Below are positions 1-7,648 of a stretch of DNA of 16,697 bases, piece by piece. Position numbers and translations under genes: made by a program. Origin of the DNA: an uncultured Microbacteriaceae bacterium (GTDB lineage: Bacteria > Actinomycetota > Actinomycetes > Actinomycetales > Microbacteriaceae); the NCBI GenBank assembly GCA_943914115.1, contig CALUAU010000034.1, positions 1 through 16,697 on the forward strand, in the 5' to 3' direction. Position 1 is the first letter of the stretch; every line of letters begins with the position of its first letter. The notes below the pieces were generated by a model, which did not search any database, had not been told where the DNA came from, and was given only the letters and a program-made list of their open reading frames with translations.

Positions 1-805
1 ATTCACCCGAGCGGCGCAGCACCAGCGCCACGATTGCGAGCGCCGCGAGGGTGAGCACGATCATCACGGTCGACATCGCGGCAATTTCTGGCCGCATCCC
101 CGTTTTGAGTGTCGACAGGATGTATACCGGCCACGGTGTCGACCCCGACACCTGCACGAACGACGAGATCACCGTGTTATCGAGCGATAACGTGAACGCC
201 AGCAGCCCGCCAGACAGCACCGCGGGCATTGCCAGCGGCAACGTCACCCGGCGGAACACCACCGCGGGCGGGGCAAACAGGTCGGCCGCGGCTTCTTCGA
301 GCCGTTCATCCAGGCCGGCGAATCGCGCGCGCACTATGAAGGTGACCACCGCGGTGGCAAACAGCGAGTTACCGATCACCAGACGAACAATGCCGTTGTT
401 GAAAATGCCGAGATGGAGGTCTTGCCCCAGCGTGACCAGCCACGGCAGCAGCGAAACCGCATCCACAATTTCTGGGGTGACGGTCACAAGCCCCAGCCCG
501 AGCACCAGCCACGGCGCCCAGCGGCCGCCGCGTCGTGCCAGTGCCAGCCCGGCGAGGGTGCCGAGTAGGGTGGCCAGCAGCGCCGACCAGGCCGCGCTTT
601 GCAGCGTCACCACCACTGAACTCGTGATCCGTTCATTCGCGAACGCCGACTCGTAGGCACCGAACCCGGGTTCGGTGAATGACACCAGCAATCGCCCCTG
701 GTTGAACGAGTAGATGACAATTACGGCGATGGGCAGGAACAGGAAGACAAATACCAGCACCGCCCAGATATTCAGCAACCGGGTGCTTCCCGATGTGCGA
801 TTCAT
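1..805 (-). CDS. potC: Polyamine-type ABC transporter permease PotC (partial, 3' end outside window)
   Basis: Inner-membrane permease of a spermidine/putrescine-type ABC importer, expected to pair with PotB and be driven by PotA. The ATG at 805-803 overlaps the potB stop as ATGA, and the frame stays open for 268 codons to the left edge, so only a short C-terminus is missing. A membrane segment follows the short N-terminus (about residues 13-33), and further hydrophobic stretches lie near 72-90 and 99-110. The EAA loop that contacts the ATPase is visible at about residues 170-190 (LEEAAADLFA, then FRRVTLP), followed by a family-typical SLDNTVISSF stretch. The usually conserved glycine of the EAA loop is Phe at residue 177. 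Assignment to the PotC side of the pair rests on operon order and these motifs. The true substrate could be another cationic or small organic solute. Confidence 0.9.
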   Translation of the reverse strand, partial: MNRTSGSTRLLNIWAVLVFVFLFLPIAVIVIYSFNQGRLLVSFTEPGFGAYESAFANERITSSVVVTLQSAAWSALLATLLGTLAGLALARRGGRWAPWLVLGLGLVTVTPEIVDAVSLLPWLVTLGQDLHLGIFNNGIVRLVIGNSLFATAVVTFIVRARFAGLDERLEEAAADLFAPPAVVFRRVTLPLAMPAVLSGGLLAFTLSLDNTVISSFVQVSGSTPWPVYILSTLKTGMRPEIAAMSTVMIVLTLAALAIVALVLRRSGE

Positions 806-1719
806 GAGTTCGTCTCCTCGATCAAAACGCGCCAGCGGCGCTGGAATGGCAGTGCGATGAGTTTGGTGAGCAGCCAGATTCCGGCGGCCAAGAGCAGCAC
901 GACAACGACCATCAGCACCGCCATGGCCGAGCCGAGCGCCCAGTTTTGGGCAGTCTGGAACTGGCTCGCGACCAGCTGACCAATCATTGATCCCTGCGCC
1001 CCACCGAGCACTGTCGGGGTGATGTAGTCGCCCATGAGCGGGATGAATACCAGCAGGATGGCCACCAGGATGCCCGGCCAGGCAATCGGGAGCGTCACGC
1101 GGGTGAAGGTTGCCACGCGGCCGGCACCGAGATCGGCGCTTGCTTCGCGCAGGTTTCCTGCCACCCGGTCGAAGGCCACATATAGCGGCAGGATCATCAT
1201 GGGCAGATAGTTGTAGACCACACCGATCAGCACCGCTTCACGAGTGTTGAGCAGCCCCAGCGGCTCGGCCCGCAGCCCAGCACCCATGAGCCACTGCGAA
1301 AGCCAACCCTCTGGCGCCAGGATGACTTGCCAACCGATCGTGCGCACCAGCAGGTTCGTCCAAAACGGCACCAGCACCAGCGCGAGGTAGAGACCGCGGC
1401 GGCTGGGGTGTGCCTTGGTGGCGAGCCAATAGGCGAATGGCATCGCCACCACCAAGCACAGGAAGGTACCGACCACACCAATCCAAATGCTGTTGAGCAG
1501 AATACCGAGATTCGAGCCGGTGAGCGCCTCCACGTATCGCTGGAAAGTGAAAACCTCGTTCGAGTGAGTCTCAAAAATATCGGGCTTCTCACCGAAGCTG
1601 TAGAACAGCACCAGCGATACCGGGATGAAGAAGAATACGAGCAGCCAACCGGCGGCGGGTAGCGCGAGCAAACCCCCGCGTTGGCGGCGCTTAGCTGCAG
1701 TTGCTGTCGTCGAGGTCAA
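802..1719 (-). CDS. potB: Polyamine-type ABC transporter permease PotB
   Basis: First permease of the polyamine-type importer. I place the start at the TTG at 1719-1717: a strong SD (GGGGAGGG) ends seven bases upstream, and the TTG overlaps the potD stop as TTGA. A longer in-frame TTG at 1749 would add ten residues but has no comparable SD and lies deeper inside potD. The 305-residue product starts with a basic tail, then a membrane segment (LLALPAAGWLLVFFFIP), then further transmembrane helices typical of BPD_transp_1. Its EAA loop is canonical (LREASADLGAG...VTLPIAWP), with the glycine retained, unlike PotC. The family-typical GDYITPTVLGG stretch follows. The end overlaps the potC start by four bases. 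Confidence in the family is high; the polyamine specificity is inferred from the operon. Confidence 0.92.
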   Translation of the reverse strand: MTSTTATAAKRRQRGGLLALPAAGWLLVFFFIPVSLVLFYSFGEKPDIFETHSNEVFTFQRYVEALTGSNLGILLNSIWIGVVGTFLCLVVAMPFAYWLATKAHPSRRGLYLALVLVPFWTNLLVRTIGWQVILAPEGWLSQWLMGAGLRAEPLGLLNTREAVLIGVVYNYLPMMILPLYVAFDRVAGNLREASADLGAGRVATFTRVTLPIAWPGILVAILLVFIPLMGDYITPTVLGGAQGSMIGQLVASQFQTAQNWALGSAMAVLMVVVVLLLAAGIWLLTKLIALPFQRRWRVLIEETNS

Positions 1720-2894
1720 TTTGCTGCCCTCCCCTTGACTGCGTTCCAAATATCCACGAAGCGCTGCTGGCTCTCGGTGAGCAGCATGACCTTGAAGTTC
1801 GCCACCTGATCGGCGTCGAAAAAGACCATGTCGGGCAGTTCCATACCCTCTTTGTCCGCGCGCTCGCGGAGCCCCTGAATGCCCACATCCGACCCGATGT
1901 AGTCGACTTCGCGATAGGCAATATCGGGTTCGAGCACAAAGTTGAGGAAGGCGTGGGCCGCTTTAGGGTGCTGGGCCCCAGCGGCGATGCACCAGTTGTC
2001 CATCCACAGCTCACTGTGCGGCGCCCCGACCACCCAGCGCCACCGCTCGGGGTCGGGTGATTCGAGAATCCCCAGCCGCGCGTCGCTATTCCAACATTGG
2101 AAAAGCCACTGCGTTCCCTGCGGAATCGCACCCGAGCCCGGATAGGAATCGAAGGCAGAAATATGCGGGGCAAGCTTATTGACGAGGAACTCTTCAGCCT
2201 CGTCAAAGTGCGCGGCATTGTCGTCGTTGGTGCTGTATGCGTTCGCCCAAAAATAGGTACCCACCAGGCTCTGCGGGTCGTCAATCATCGACACTCGACC
2301 CGACGCTTCGTTCGTTGCGCAGTCGAAGAAATCGTTCCAGTCGCGCAATTCGCGTTTGATCTTGGTGGTGTCGTACACGAACCCGGTGGTGCCCCACGAC
2401 TTCAAAATCGAGTATTTGTTGTCGGGGTCCCAGGGCTGACTCATGAGTTCGGGCAAGACATGCTTCATATTCGGGATGAGCGAATGATCGAGCGGTTCGA
2501 TAAGCCCGTGTTCGGCCATCGCACCAATGTAGCCGCCGGTGGGCACCACAATGTCGTAGCCGCTGGTGCCGCGGGCGCCGACAAGCTTTGAAATGAGCTC
2601 TTCGTTCGAGCCGAAAGCGTCGACGATGAAGTTGGTGTTGAAGGTCTCACGAAACTCGTCAAGCACCTCCGGGTCGTCATACTCGCCCCAGGTGTACATC
2701 AAGAGTTTGTCTTCAATGGGCTCACCGTCAACGCCGGCCCGGGTGTCACGCGCCGGACCGGCGCAGGCGGCTAGGGCACCGGATGCGGCGAAGGCACCGA
2801 ACGTGGCGAGAAATGATCGGCGGGTGAGATCGGCGCGGATGCGTGGCGCCGAGAGGGCGTTTGCGAGGATGCGAATGGGTTGGCGGTCGGTCAT
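1716..2894 (-). CDS. potD: Polyamine-type ABC transporter substrate-binding lipoprotein PotD
   Basis: Extracytoplasmic binding protein that would capture the substrate and deliver it to PotB/PotC. The 392-residue product has a twin-arginine motif (LTRRSFL at residues 23-29), a hydrophobic stretch and a lipobox LAAC with Cys44, so it is probably a Tat-exported lipoprotein anchored at the membrane. The mature part has features of the PotD/PotF family: LLMYTWGEYDDPEVLDEF near the new N-terminus, a VPTGGYIGAM segment, the SWGTTGFVYDTTK stretch and a conserved GAPHSELWMDNWCIAAGAQHP region. The ATG at 2894 overlaps the potA stop as ATGA. The stop overlaps the TTG start of potB. Binding specificity (putrescine, spermidine or another compound) cannot be read reliably. 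Confidence 0.93.
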   Translation of the reverse strand: MTDRQPIRILANALSAPRIRADLTRRSFLATFGAFAASGALAACAGPARDTRAGVDGEPIEDKLLMYTWGEYDDPEVLDEFRETFNTNFIVDAFGSNEELISKLVGARGTSGYDIVVPTGGYIGAMAEHGLIEPLDHSLIPNMKHVLPELMSQPWDPDNKYSILKSWGTTGFVYDTTKIKRELRDWNDFFDCATNEASGRVSMIDDPQSLVGTYFWANAYSTNDDNAAHFDEAEEFLVNKLAPHISAFDSYPGSGAIPQGTQWLFQCWNSDARLGILESPDPERWRWVVGAPHSELWMDNWCIAAGAQHPKAAHAFLNFVLEPDIAYREVDYIGSDVGIQGLRERADKEGMELPDMVFFDADQVANFKVMLLTESQQRFVDIWNAVKGRAAN

Positions 2895-4078
2895 CGTCCC
2901 GTTCCCATCGCCGCGATCGTCTGGGTGGAGAGATTTGCGTCGATCTGCCCGCGCACCTTTTCGAGGTCGGGGTCGGCGGCAAAAATGCGGACGTGTTCGG
3001 GTTCCCAGCTCAGCCGCACCCGGTCACCGAGTTCGAGGTCGCCGCGTGCCGCTACCGGCTGCCGTGCGAGCACGGTGCTGCCGTCATTTGCTTGGAAGAG
3101 GTACTGCATTGTCTCGCCCTGGTGCGCGAACCCGCTGACGCTGGCTTCGAGGGTGTTCACCGCGGCGGGTTCGCCGGTGGAGCGGGCGAACCGCACGAAT
3201 TCGGGGCGAACGGCGCCGCGCACTTCGGCACCCGGTTTGAGGTCGCCGACTGCCGAGGGTTGGCCCGCTGCCAGCCGCACGAGCCCTGAGGTCATCTCGG
3301 TTACCGAATCGAGTGTGCCGTCAAAGAAGTTCTGTTGCCCCACGAACGCTGCAACATAGGCACTTGCGGGCTGGTCGTAGATGTCTTGGCTGGTGCCGAG
3401 CTGTTCGATGTTGCCGGCACGCATGATCGCGATCCGGTCGCTCATCGACAGCGCTTCGGCCTGGTCGTGGGTTACGAACACGAAGGTGGTGCCGAGCCGG
3501 CGCTGCAGCAGCTTCAGTTCGAGCTGCATTTCTTCACGGAGTTTGCGATCGAGGGCGCCGAGGGGCTCGTCGAGCAGCAACACGGCCGGGCGGTTCACGA
3601 GCGCTCGCGCCACTGCCACACGCTGCTGCTGTCCACCCGAGAGCATGGTGGGTTTCCGATCGGCAAACTTGCGCATCTGCACCATATCGAGCGCTTCGGC
3701 CACCTGTTCGGCAATTTCTGCCCGCCGGGTTTTGCGCTGCTGCAAGCCGAAAGCCACGTTTTCAGCAACCGAGAGGTGCGGGAAAAGCGCATAGTGCTGA
3801 AACACCGTATTAACCTCGCGCTTGTGCGGCGGCACGCCAACCACGTTGCGGTTGCCCAGCTCGATGCTGCCCGAGTCGGGATGTTCGAACCCCGCGATCA
3901 TGCGCAACGTCGTGGTCTTCCCGCATCCCGATGGGCCAAGTAACGAGAGAAACTCTCCCGCTTCAATATCGAGCGAAATATTGTCGACCGCCACGTGATC
4001 GCCGTAGACCTTGGTGATTGACTTGAGCCGAACAGCAACTTCGCCGTTCGTGGGCTGATTGTCTCCTGCGGTACGCAT
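2891..4078 (-). CDS. potA: Polyamine-type ABC transporter ATP-binding protein PotA
   Basis: Cytoplasmic ATPase that powers the importer. The start chosen is ATG 4078-4076, seven bases after a run of AGGAGGGGG, giving 395 residues. An in-frame TTG at 4126 is less likely because it sits inside a leader hairpin and lacks an SD. Visible motifs are Walker A GPSGCGKT (48-55), Q-loop FQHYALFP (93-100), signature LSGGQ (146-150), Walker B LLLDEP (167-172) and the H-loop His204 in FVTHDQ. The C-terminal part from about residue 250 matches the TOBE-type regulatory region of PotA/MalK-like ATPases. It is the first gene of the minus-strand pot operon and its stop overlaps the potD start. All nucleotide-binding residues look intact. 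Confidence 0.95.
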   Translation of the reverse strand: MRTAGDNQPTNGEVAVRLKSITKVYGDHVAVDNISLDIEAGEFLSLLGPSGCGKTTTLRMIAGFEHPDSGSIELGNRNVVGVPPHKREVNTVFQHYALFPHLSVAENVAFGLQQRKTRRAEIAEQVAEALDMVQMRKFADRKPTMLSGGQQQRVAVARALVNRPAVLLLDEPLGALDRKLREEMQLELKLLQRRLGTTFVFVTHDQAEALSMSDRIAIMRAGNIEQLGTSQDIYDQPASAYVAAFVGQQNFFDGTLDSVTEMTSGLVRLAAGQPSAVGDLKPGAEVRGAVRPEFVRFARSTGEPAAVNTLEASVSGFAHQGETMQYLFQANDGSTVLARQPVAARGDLELGDRVRLSWEPEHVRIFAADPDLEKVRGQIDANLSTQTIAAMGTGR

Positions 4079-4109
4079 CGTCGTACCCCCTCCTACACCG
4101 TCGTAAGAA

Positions 4110-4126
4110 TTGCTGGGTTTCAGCAA
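4110..4126 (-). promoter_or_regulatory. Small hairpin in the potA leader
   Basis: The stretch TTGCTG-GGTTT-CAGCAA (plus-strand reading) is a perfect 6-bp stem with a five-base loop. It lies between the predicted transcription start (about 4129) and the potA SD, so it would form at the very 5' end of the transcript. It could stabilise the mRNA or be incidental. It does not cover the SD. Confidence 0.3.
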
Positions 4127-4135
4127 GGTGCTGCC

Positions 4136-4163
4136 ACTATACCAACTAGACGGTATATGTCGA
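4136..4163 (-). promoter_or_regulatory. Promoter of the pot operon with overlapping inverted-repeat operator
   Basis: Read on the minus strand, TCGACA (4163-4158, one mismatch to TTGACA) is followed after 16 bases by TATAGT (4141-4136, one mismatch to TATAAT). The spacer and the adjoining base pairs contain a perfect inverted repeat, TATACC-N8-GGTATA at 4138-4157, with CTAG at its centre. A repressor bound there would block RNA polymerase directly. Dyads of this size and symmetry are often bound by TetR-type or similar dimeric regulators, but no regulator gene lies next to it. Confidence 0.6.
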
Positions 4164-4229
4164 CGGGTGGGGGTCGTGTCGCCGCCTGCAGCGTCACCTC
4201 AACGAAGCGGCCTCAGCGGCGGGCTCAGT

Positions 4230-5060
4230 TCAGCATTCCCCCACAAACACGCGCCGAGCACTTCCCGACACGCTGACTGTCTCGCCCTGTTCACTGAGCT
4301 CAATCGACACGCCATTCGCACCGAAATTACCCCGCACCTCCCACTGGCGCGGCGCACCGCTGCCGGCCCAATAGCGCACCGCGAGCGCCGCCGCACCCGC
4401 CGCCACGGCGCCGCCGGGAACCTCACCGAGCATCCGGTCATACACTCGCGTTGACAGGCAGCCGCGGCCCGCCTGGATGAGCGGATCACCCGGCACCACA
4501 AACACCAAGGTGGCGTCGTCGACGGGTGCTGGATCAAGCTCGGGCCGGTCGCGTAAATCAAGCTGTTCTAGCTCTTCGGCACTCGAAAGTGCCACCACCA
4601 CGTGTGGCGTGCGCAGTTCAATGCCAAGCCCTGGGCGCGGCACATCGAGCCGGGTTGCTTCCACGAGCGGTTCACCGCCGGCAAGTCGCCAGCGTCCGAG
4701 CGTGATCTGGGTCTGGTTACCGCTGCGGGTGATTTCGAGTTCACCGGCACGGGACGAAATTACTGTCGGAAAATCAATCGCTGCGGCCAGATGCTCGACG
4801 GCAGCAATCACCTCATCCCCGCGCAGCTCGGCAACCGTACCGTCGGCATTGCGCGCATCCACAAGCCACTGCGGGGCATCACCGCGCAGCGGCTGGGTTT
4901 TTGATAGTCGCACGAGCCCCGTGGCACCGATGCCTCGCTGCCGGTCACAAATCGCCGCAATCTGTTCGGAGTCAAGTTCGAGTTCATACCGCTCATCGAG
5001 CACGAGAACATAGTCGTTGCCGTTCGATTCGATCTTGGTGAATTGCCGGGGCAGGATCAT
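4230..5060 (-). CDS. dapF: DapF-like protein, catalytically degenerate diaminopimelate epimerase
   Basis: DapF normally converts LL- to meso-diaminopimelate in lysine and peptidoglycan synthesis using two cysteines. This 276-residue protein keeps the N-terminal signature (FTKIESNGNDYVLVLD), the CDRQRGIG stretch and RNADGTVAE, and its length is normal. The first cysteine motif (MCGNG in the family) reads LRGDE, with Arg80. The second (RGxGETxxCGTG) reads RMLGEVPGG, near residues 209-217. GADG reads GATG, GNPH reads RTPH, and GVNVE is not recognisable. It therefore probably cannot work as a DapF epimerase. The place after miaA is the usual actinobacterial dapF locus, which supports orthology. 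The start is ATG 5060, which matches the family N-terminus; a GTG at 5111, just after the miaA stop, would add 17 residues. It may be a pseudoenzyme or a repurposed binding protein. Confidence 0.8.
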   Translation of the reverse strand: MILPRQFTKIESNGNDYVLVLDERYELELDSEQIAAICDRQRGIGATGLVRLSKTQPLRGDAPQWLVDARNADGTVAELRGDEVIAAVEHLAAAIDFPTVISSRAGELEITRSGNQTQITLGRWRLAGGEPLVEATRLDVPRPGLGIELRTPHVVVALSSAEELEQLDLRDRPELDPAPVDDATLVFVVPGDPLIQAGRGCLSTRVYDRMLGEVPGGAVAAGAAALAVRYWAGSGAPRQWEVRGNFGANGVSIELSEQGETVSVSGSARRVFVGEC

Positions 5061-5116
5061 GCCCCAATCATCCCAGAGTCGTGCTTGCTGCGCGCTGGCG
5101 GTAACGGTCACGCCAG

Positions 5117-6061
5117 TTATTCGCGAGGCCCATCAGCGGCCGCATACCCGGCAAACTCAAGCACCCGCTGCGCACTCCACGCATCGCCCGCCGGCAGCCG
5201 CAGCGCGCTCTCATAGCGCCTGAACCACGACACCTGACGGCGAGCATATTTGCGAGTCAACAGCTGTGATTCGGCAATCGCTTCGGCTTCGCTGAGCTCA
5301 CCCCGCAGCTGCTGTGCCGCCTGGGCATACCCGATCGCTTTGCCCGCGGTTGATTCCGCAACCAGCCCCGCATCCAGCAACCGCTGCGTTTCATGCAGCA
5401 GCCCCGCACGCCACATTTCCACCACGCGCGCATCCAGTGCCGCAACGAGCTCGGCGCGGTCGCGTTCCACCAGCACCACGCTTGTCGACCGCCACCAATT
5501 GTCTTGTTCGGGCAGCTGTGCCGAGAACTTCTCACCGGTGATGCGGATCACCTCGAGCGCGCGTATCACCCGACGGGCATTGCGCGGGTCGATACGCTCG
5601 GCAGCCTCGGGATCAAACTCGGCCAGCCGCCGGTAGAGCATCCCCGGCCCCCACTGCTCAAGTTCACGCTCGAGATCGGCCCGCACCTGCGGGTCGCGCG
5701 CCGGGAAGTTCAACTCAAACACCACCGCGGCAATGTAGAGCCCCGAGCCACCAACCAGAATCGGCACCGCGCCGCGACCGATGATCTCGTCGATACAGGC
5801 ACGCGCCTCGCGCTGATACCAGGCCACCGTCGACGGTTCGGTAACCTCGAGCACATCAAATAGATGATGTGGAATACCGCGCCGCTGCGCCATGGGCAGC
5901 TTCGCGGTGCCAATATCCATACCGCGATACAGCTGCATCGCATCAGCATTGACGATCTCGGCGTCGCGTCCACTGGCTCGCAAGCGCTCGGCAACATCGA
6001 GCGAGAGCGCGGTTTTACCGGTGCCAGTGGCACCGCCAATAACGATCAGCTCGCTGATCAC
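5117..6061 (-). CDS. miaA: tRNA dimethylallyltransferase MiaA
   Basis: Transfers a dimethylallyl group from DMAPP to N6 of A37 in tRNAs that read codons starting with U, giving i6A37, the substrate of MiaB. The 314-residue product starts with the P-loop GATGTGKT (residues 10-17) and has the conserved [17 protein letters not shown] substrate-recognition stretch. Next come [15 protein letters not shown] and, further on, [14 protein letters not shown]. Near the C-terminus are AIGYAQ and the tRNA-binding [14 protein letters not shown] stretch. The length is normal. The GTG start (6061-6059) overlaps the miaB stop as GTGA, so translation is probably coupled to MiaB, the enzyme acting next on the same base. 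The dapF-like gene follows immediately. Confidence 0.96.
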   Translation of the reverse strand: MISELIVIGGATGTGKTALSLDVAERLRASGRDAEIVNADAMQLYRGMDIGTAKLPMAQRRGIPHHLFDVLEVTEPSTVAWYQREARACIDEIIGRGAVPILVGGSGLYIAAVVFELNFPARDPQVRADLERELEQWGPGMLYRRLAEFDPEAAERIDPRNARRVIRALEVIRITGEKFSAQLPEQDNWWRSTSVVLVERDRAELVAALDARVVEMWRAGLLHETQRLLDAGLVAESTAGKAIGYAQAAQQLRGELSEAEAIAESQLLTRKYARRQVSWFRRYESALRLPAGDAWSAQRVLEFAGYAAADGPRE

Positions 6062-7596
6062 GGCCGACCGGGTGCACCGATTCGCAGCGTCGGCAGGCCG
6101 AGATTCACCGCGCGCCCGCCCGCTTCACCACCACCCGAGGTGCCGCACGACTCTGCCTGAGCCGCATCCCACGCATCCCCGGCGCAGGTGCGCACTACCG
6201 GCACAGCCTCGGTGCTATCGGCAACCAGATAGCTCGGGGCGCCGCGGGTGATTTTCACCTCAACAAAGTCACCGGGACGGGGCGTCTCATTACCTTCCGG
6301 TAGCGAGAAATGCACCAGGCGCCCGTCTTCGGCGCGGCCGGTGAGCCGGTGGGTGGCGTCATCTTTTTTGCCCTCATCCACCGACACCAAAAGCTTTTGC
6401 GGCGTACCCACAAGCCGCTGGTTCTCTTCGAGCGAGATGCGGTGCTGCAACTCGATCAGCCGGTCGAAGCGTTCTTGCACGACCTCTTTCGGCACCTGAT
6501 TCGGCATCGTCGCTGCCGGAGTGCCCTCGCGGATCGAATACTGGAAGGTGAACGCATTCGCGAACCGCGACTGCTCAACCACCCGCATCGTGTCGGCAAA
6601 GTCTTCTTCGGTCTCGCCCGGGAAACCAACGATGATGTCGGTAGTGATGGCCGCGTGCGGCATTTTTTCGCGCACCCGGTCGAGAATGCCGAGAAACTTC
6701 TTTGAGCGGTACGAGCGGCGCATCTCGCGCAGGATGCGATCAGAACCCGACTGCAGCGGCATATGCAGCTGCGGCATCACGTTCGGGGTTTCGGCCATCG
6801 CCTCAATCACGTCATCGGTAAAGGCGGCCGGATGTGGGCTCGTGAAGCGCACCCGCTCGAGGCCTTCGATTTCACCGCAGGCGCGCAGCAGTTTGCTGAA
6901 CGCCTGCCGGTCACCAAACTCGACACCGTACGAGTTGACGTTCTGCCCCAACAGGGTCACCTCGATAGCGCCCTGATCGACCAGCGCCTGCACTTCGGCG
7001 AGGATGTCGCCGGGGCGGCGATCCTTTTCTTTGCCGCGCAGCGACGGCACGATGCAGAACGTGCAGGTGTTATTGCAGCCAACCGAAATCGACACCCAAC
7101 CCGAATAGGTGCTGTCACGCTTGGTGGGGAGCGTTGAGGGGAACGTCTCGAGCGACTCCAGCAGCTCAACCGCGGCCTCGCCGTTGTGGCGGGCGCGTTC
7201 AAGCAGCACCGGCAGTGACCCCATATTGTGGGTGCCGAACACCACATCCACCTGCGGGGCTCGGCGCACGATCTCGTCTTGGTGCATCTGAGCCAGGCAG
7301 CCGCCAACCGCGATCTGCATACCGGGGTGTTCGCGTTTTACGGCGGCGAGCTGACCGAGGTTACCGTAGAGGCGGTTGGCCGCGTTTTCGCGCACGGCGC
7401 AGGTGTTGATGACGATCACATCGGCGGTGTCTGGTTCACCCTGCGCGTAGCCGGCGGCGAGCAGCGAGCCGGTCATCCGCTCGGAGTCGTGCACGTTCAT
7501 CTGGCAGCCGAGGGTGCGGACATAGAACGTGCGCTGAGTGCCATCCTCATTGCGGGATGCGGGCGACGGCGCGATAGTCGTGGGGCTTTCGGTCAT
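6058..7596 (-). CDS. miaB: tRNA-2-methylthio-N6-dimethylallyladenosine synthase MiaB
   Basis: Radical-SAM methylthiotransferase that converts i6A37 to ms2i6A37 in tRNA. The 512-residue protein has the N-terminal UPF0004 domain with three iron-sulphur ligands (Cys31 in TLGCQMN, Cys66 in NTCAVRE, Cys100 in GGCLAQ). The radical SAM motif is Cys174-x3-Cys178-x2-Cys181. A TRAM domain lies at about residues 390-455. A tail of about 50 residues (containing [14 protein letters not shown]) extends past TRAM; I believe similar tails are common in actinobacterial MiaB. The ATG start at 7596 has no evident SD, and a TAGACT box lies nine bases upstream, so a leaderless transcript is possible. The stop overlaps the miaA start. 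Confidence 0.97.
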   Translation of the reverse strand: MTESPTTIAPSPASRNEDGTQRTFYVRTLGCQMNVHDSERMTGSLLAAGYAQGEPDTADVIVINTCAVRENAANRLYGNLGQLAAVKREHPGMQIAVGGCLAQMHQDEIVRRAPQVDVVFGTHNMGSLPVLLERARHNGEAAVELLESLETFPSTLPTKRDSTYSGWVSISVGCNNTCTFCIVPSLRGKEKDRRPGDILAEVQALVDQGAIEVTLLGQNVNSYGVEFGDRQAFSKLLRACGEIEGLERVRFTSPHPAAFTDDVIEAMAETPNVMPQLHMPLQSGSDRILREMRRSYRSKKFLGILDRVREKMPHAAITTDIIVGFPGETEEDFADTMRVVEQSRFANAFTFQYSIREGTPAATMPNQVPKEVVQERFDRLIELQHRISLEENQRLVGTPQKLLVSVDEGKKDDATHRLTGRAEDGRLVHFSLPEGNETPRPGDFVEVKITRGAPSYLVADSTEAVPVVRTCAGDAWDAAQAESCGTSGGGEAGGRAVNLGLPTLRIGAPGRP

Positions 7597-7605
7597 AGTG
7601 TCGCT

Positions 7606-7611
7606 AGTCTA
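7606..7611 (-). promoter_or_regulatory. Possible -10 box for a leaderless miaB transcript
   Basis: On the minus strand TAGACT fits the actinobacterial TAnnnT -10 pattern and lies nine bases before the miaB ATG. Transcription would start close to the ATG, and no SD is visible in the leader. No convincing -35 is seen. The inverted repeat at 7620-7636 overlaps the expected -35 region. Confidence 0.3.
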
Positions 7612-7619
7612 CGGCTCGA

Positions 7620-7636
7620 GATGCAGGCACTGCATC
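7620..7636 (-). terminator. Inverted repeat between sulP and miaB: weak terminator or operator
   Basis: GATGCAG-GCA-CTGCATC is a perfect 7-bp inverted repeat with a three-base loop, starting 12 bases past the SulP stop. No T-run follows in the minus direction, so it is not a classic intrinsic terminator. It could still be a hairpin at the 3' end of the sulP mRNA, or an operator near the -35 of miaB. Confidence 0.3.
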
Positions 7637-7648
7637 CGCCACAGCGCG

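Noticed and set aside
51..656. Open frame of 201 codons on the plus strand
   Set aside because: It is antisense to potC, whose frame has clear permease motifs. The translation is low-complexity Ser/Arg/Thr as expected for a shadow frame in GC-rich DNA.
4079..4126. Upstream TTG start for potA adding 16 residues
   Set aside because: The TTG lies in a hairpin next to the predicted +1 and has no SD, whereas ATG 4078 follows AGGAGGGGG at ideal spacing.
4164..4229. Possible terminator downstream of the dapF-like gene
   Set aside because: GCCGC repeats are direct rather than inverted, and no stable stem followed by T-rich sequence is seen on the minus strand.
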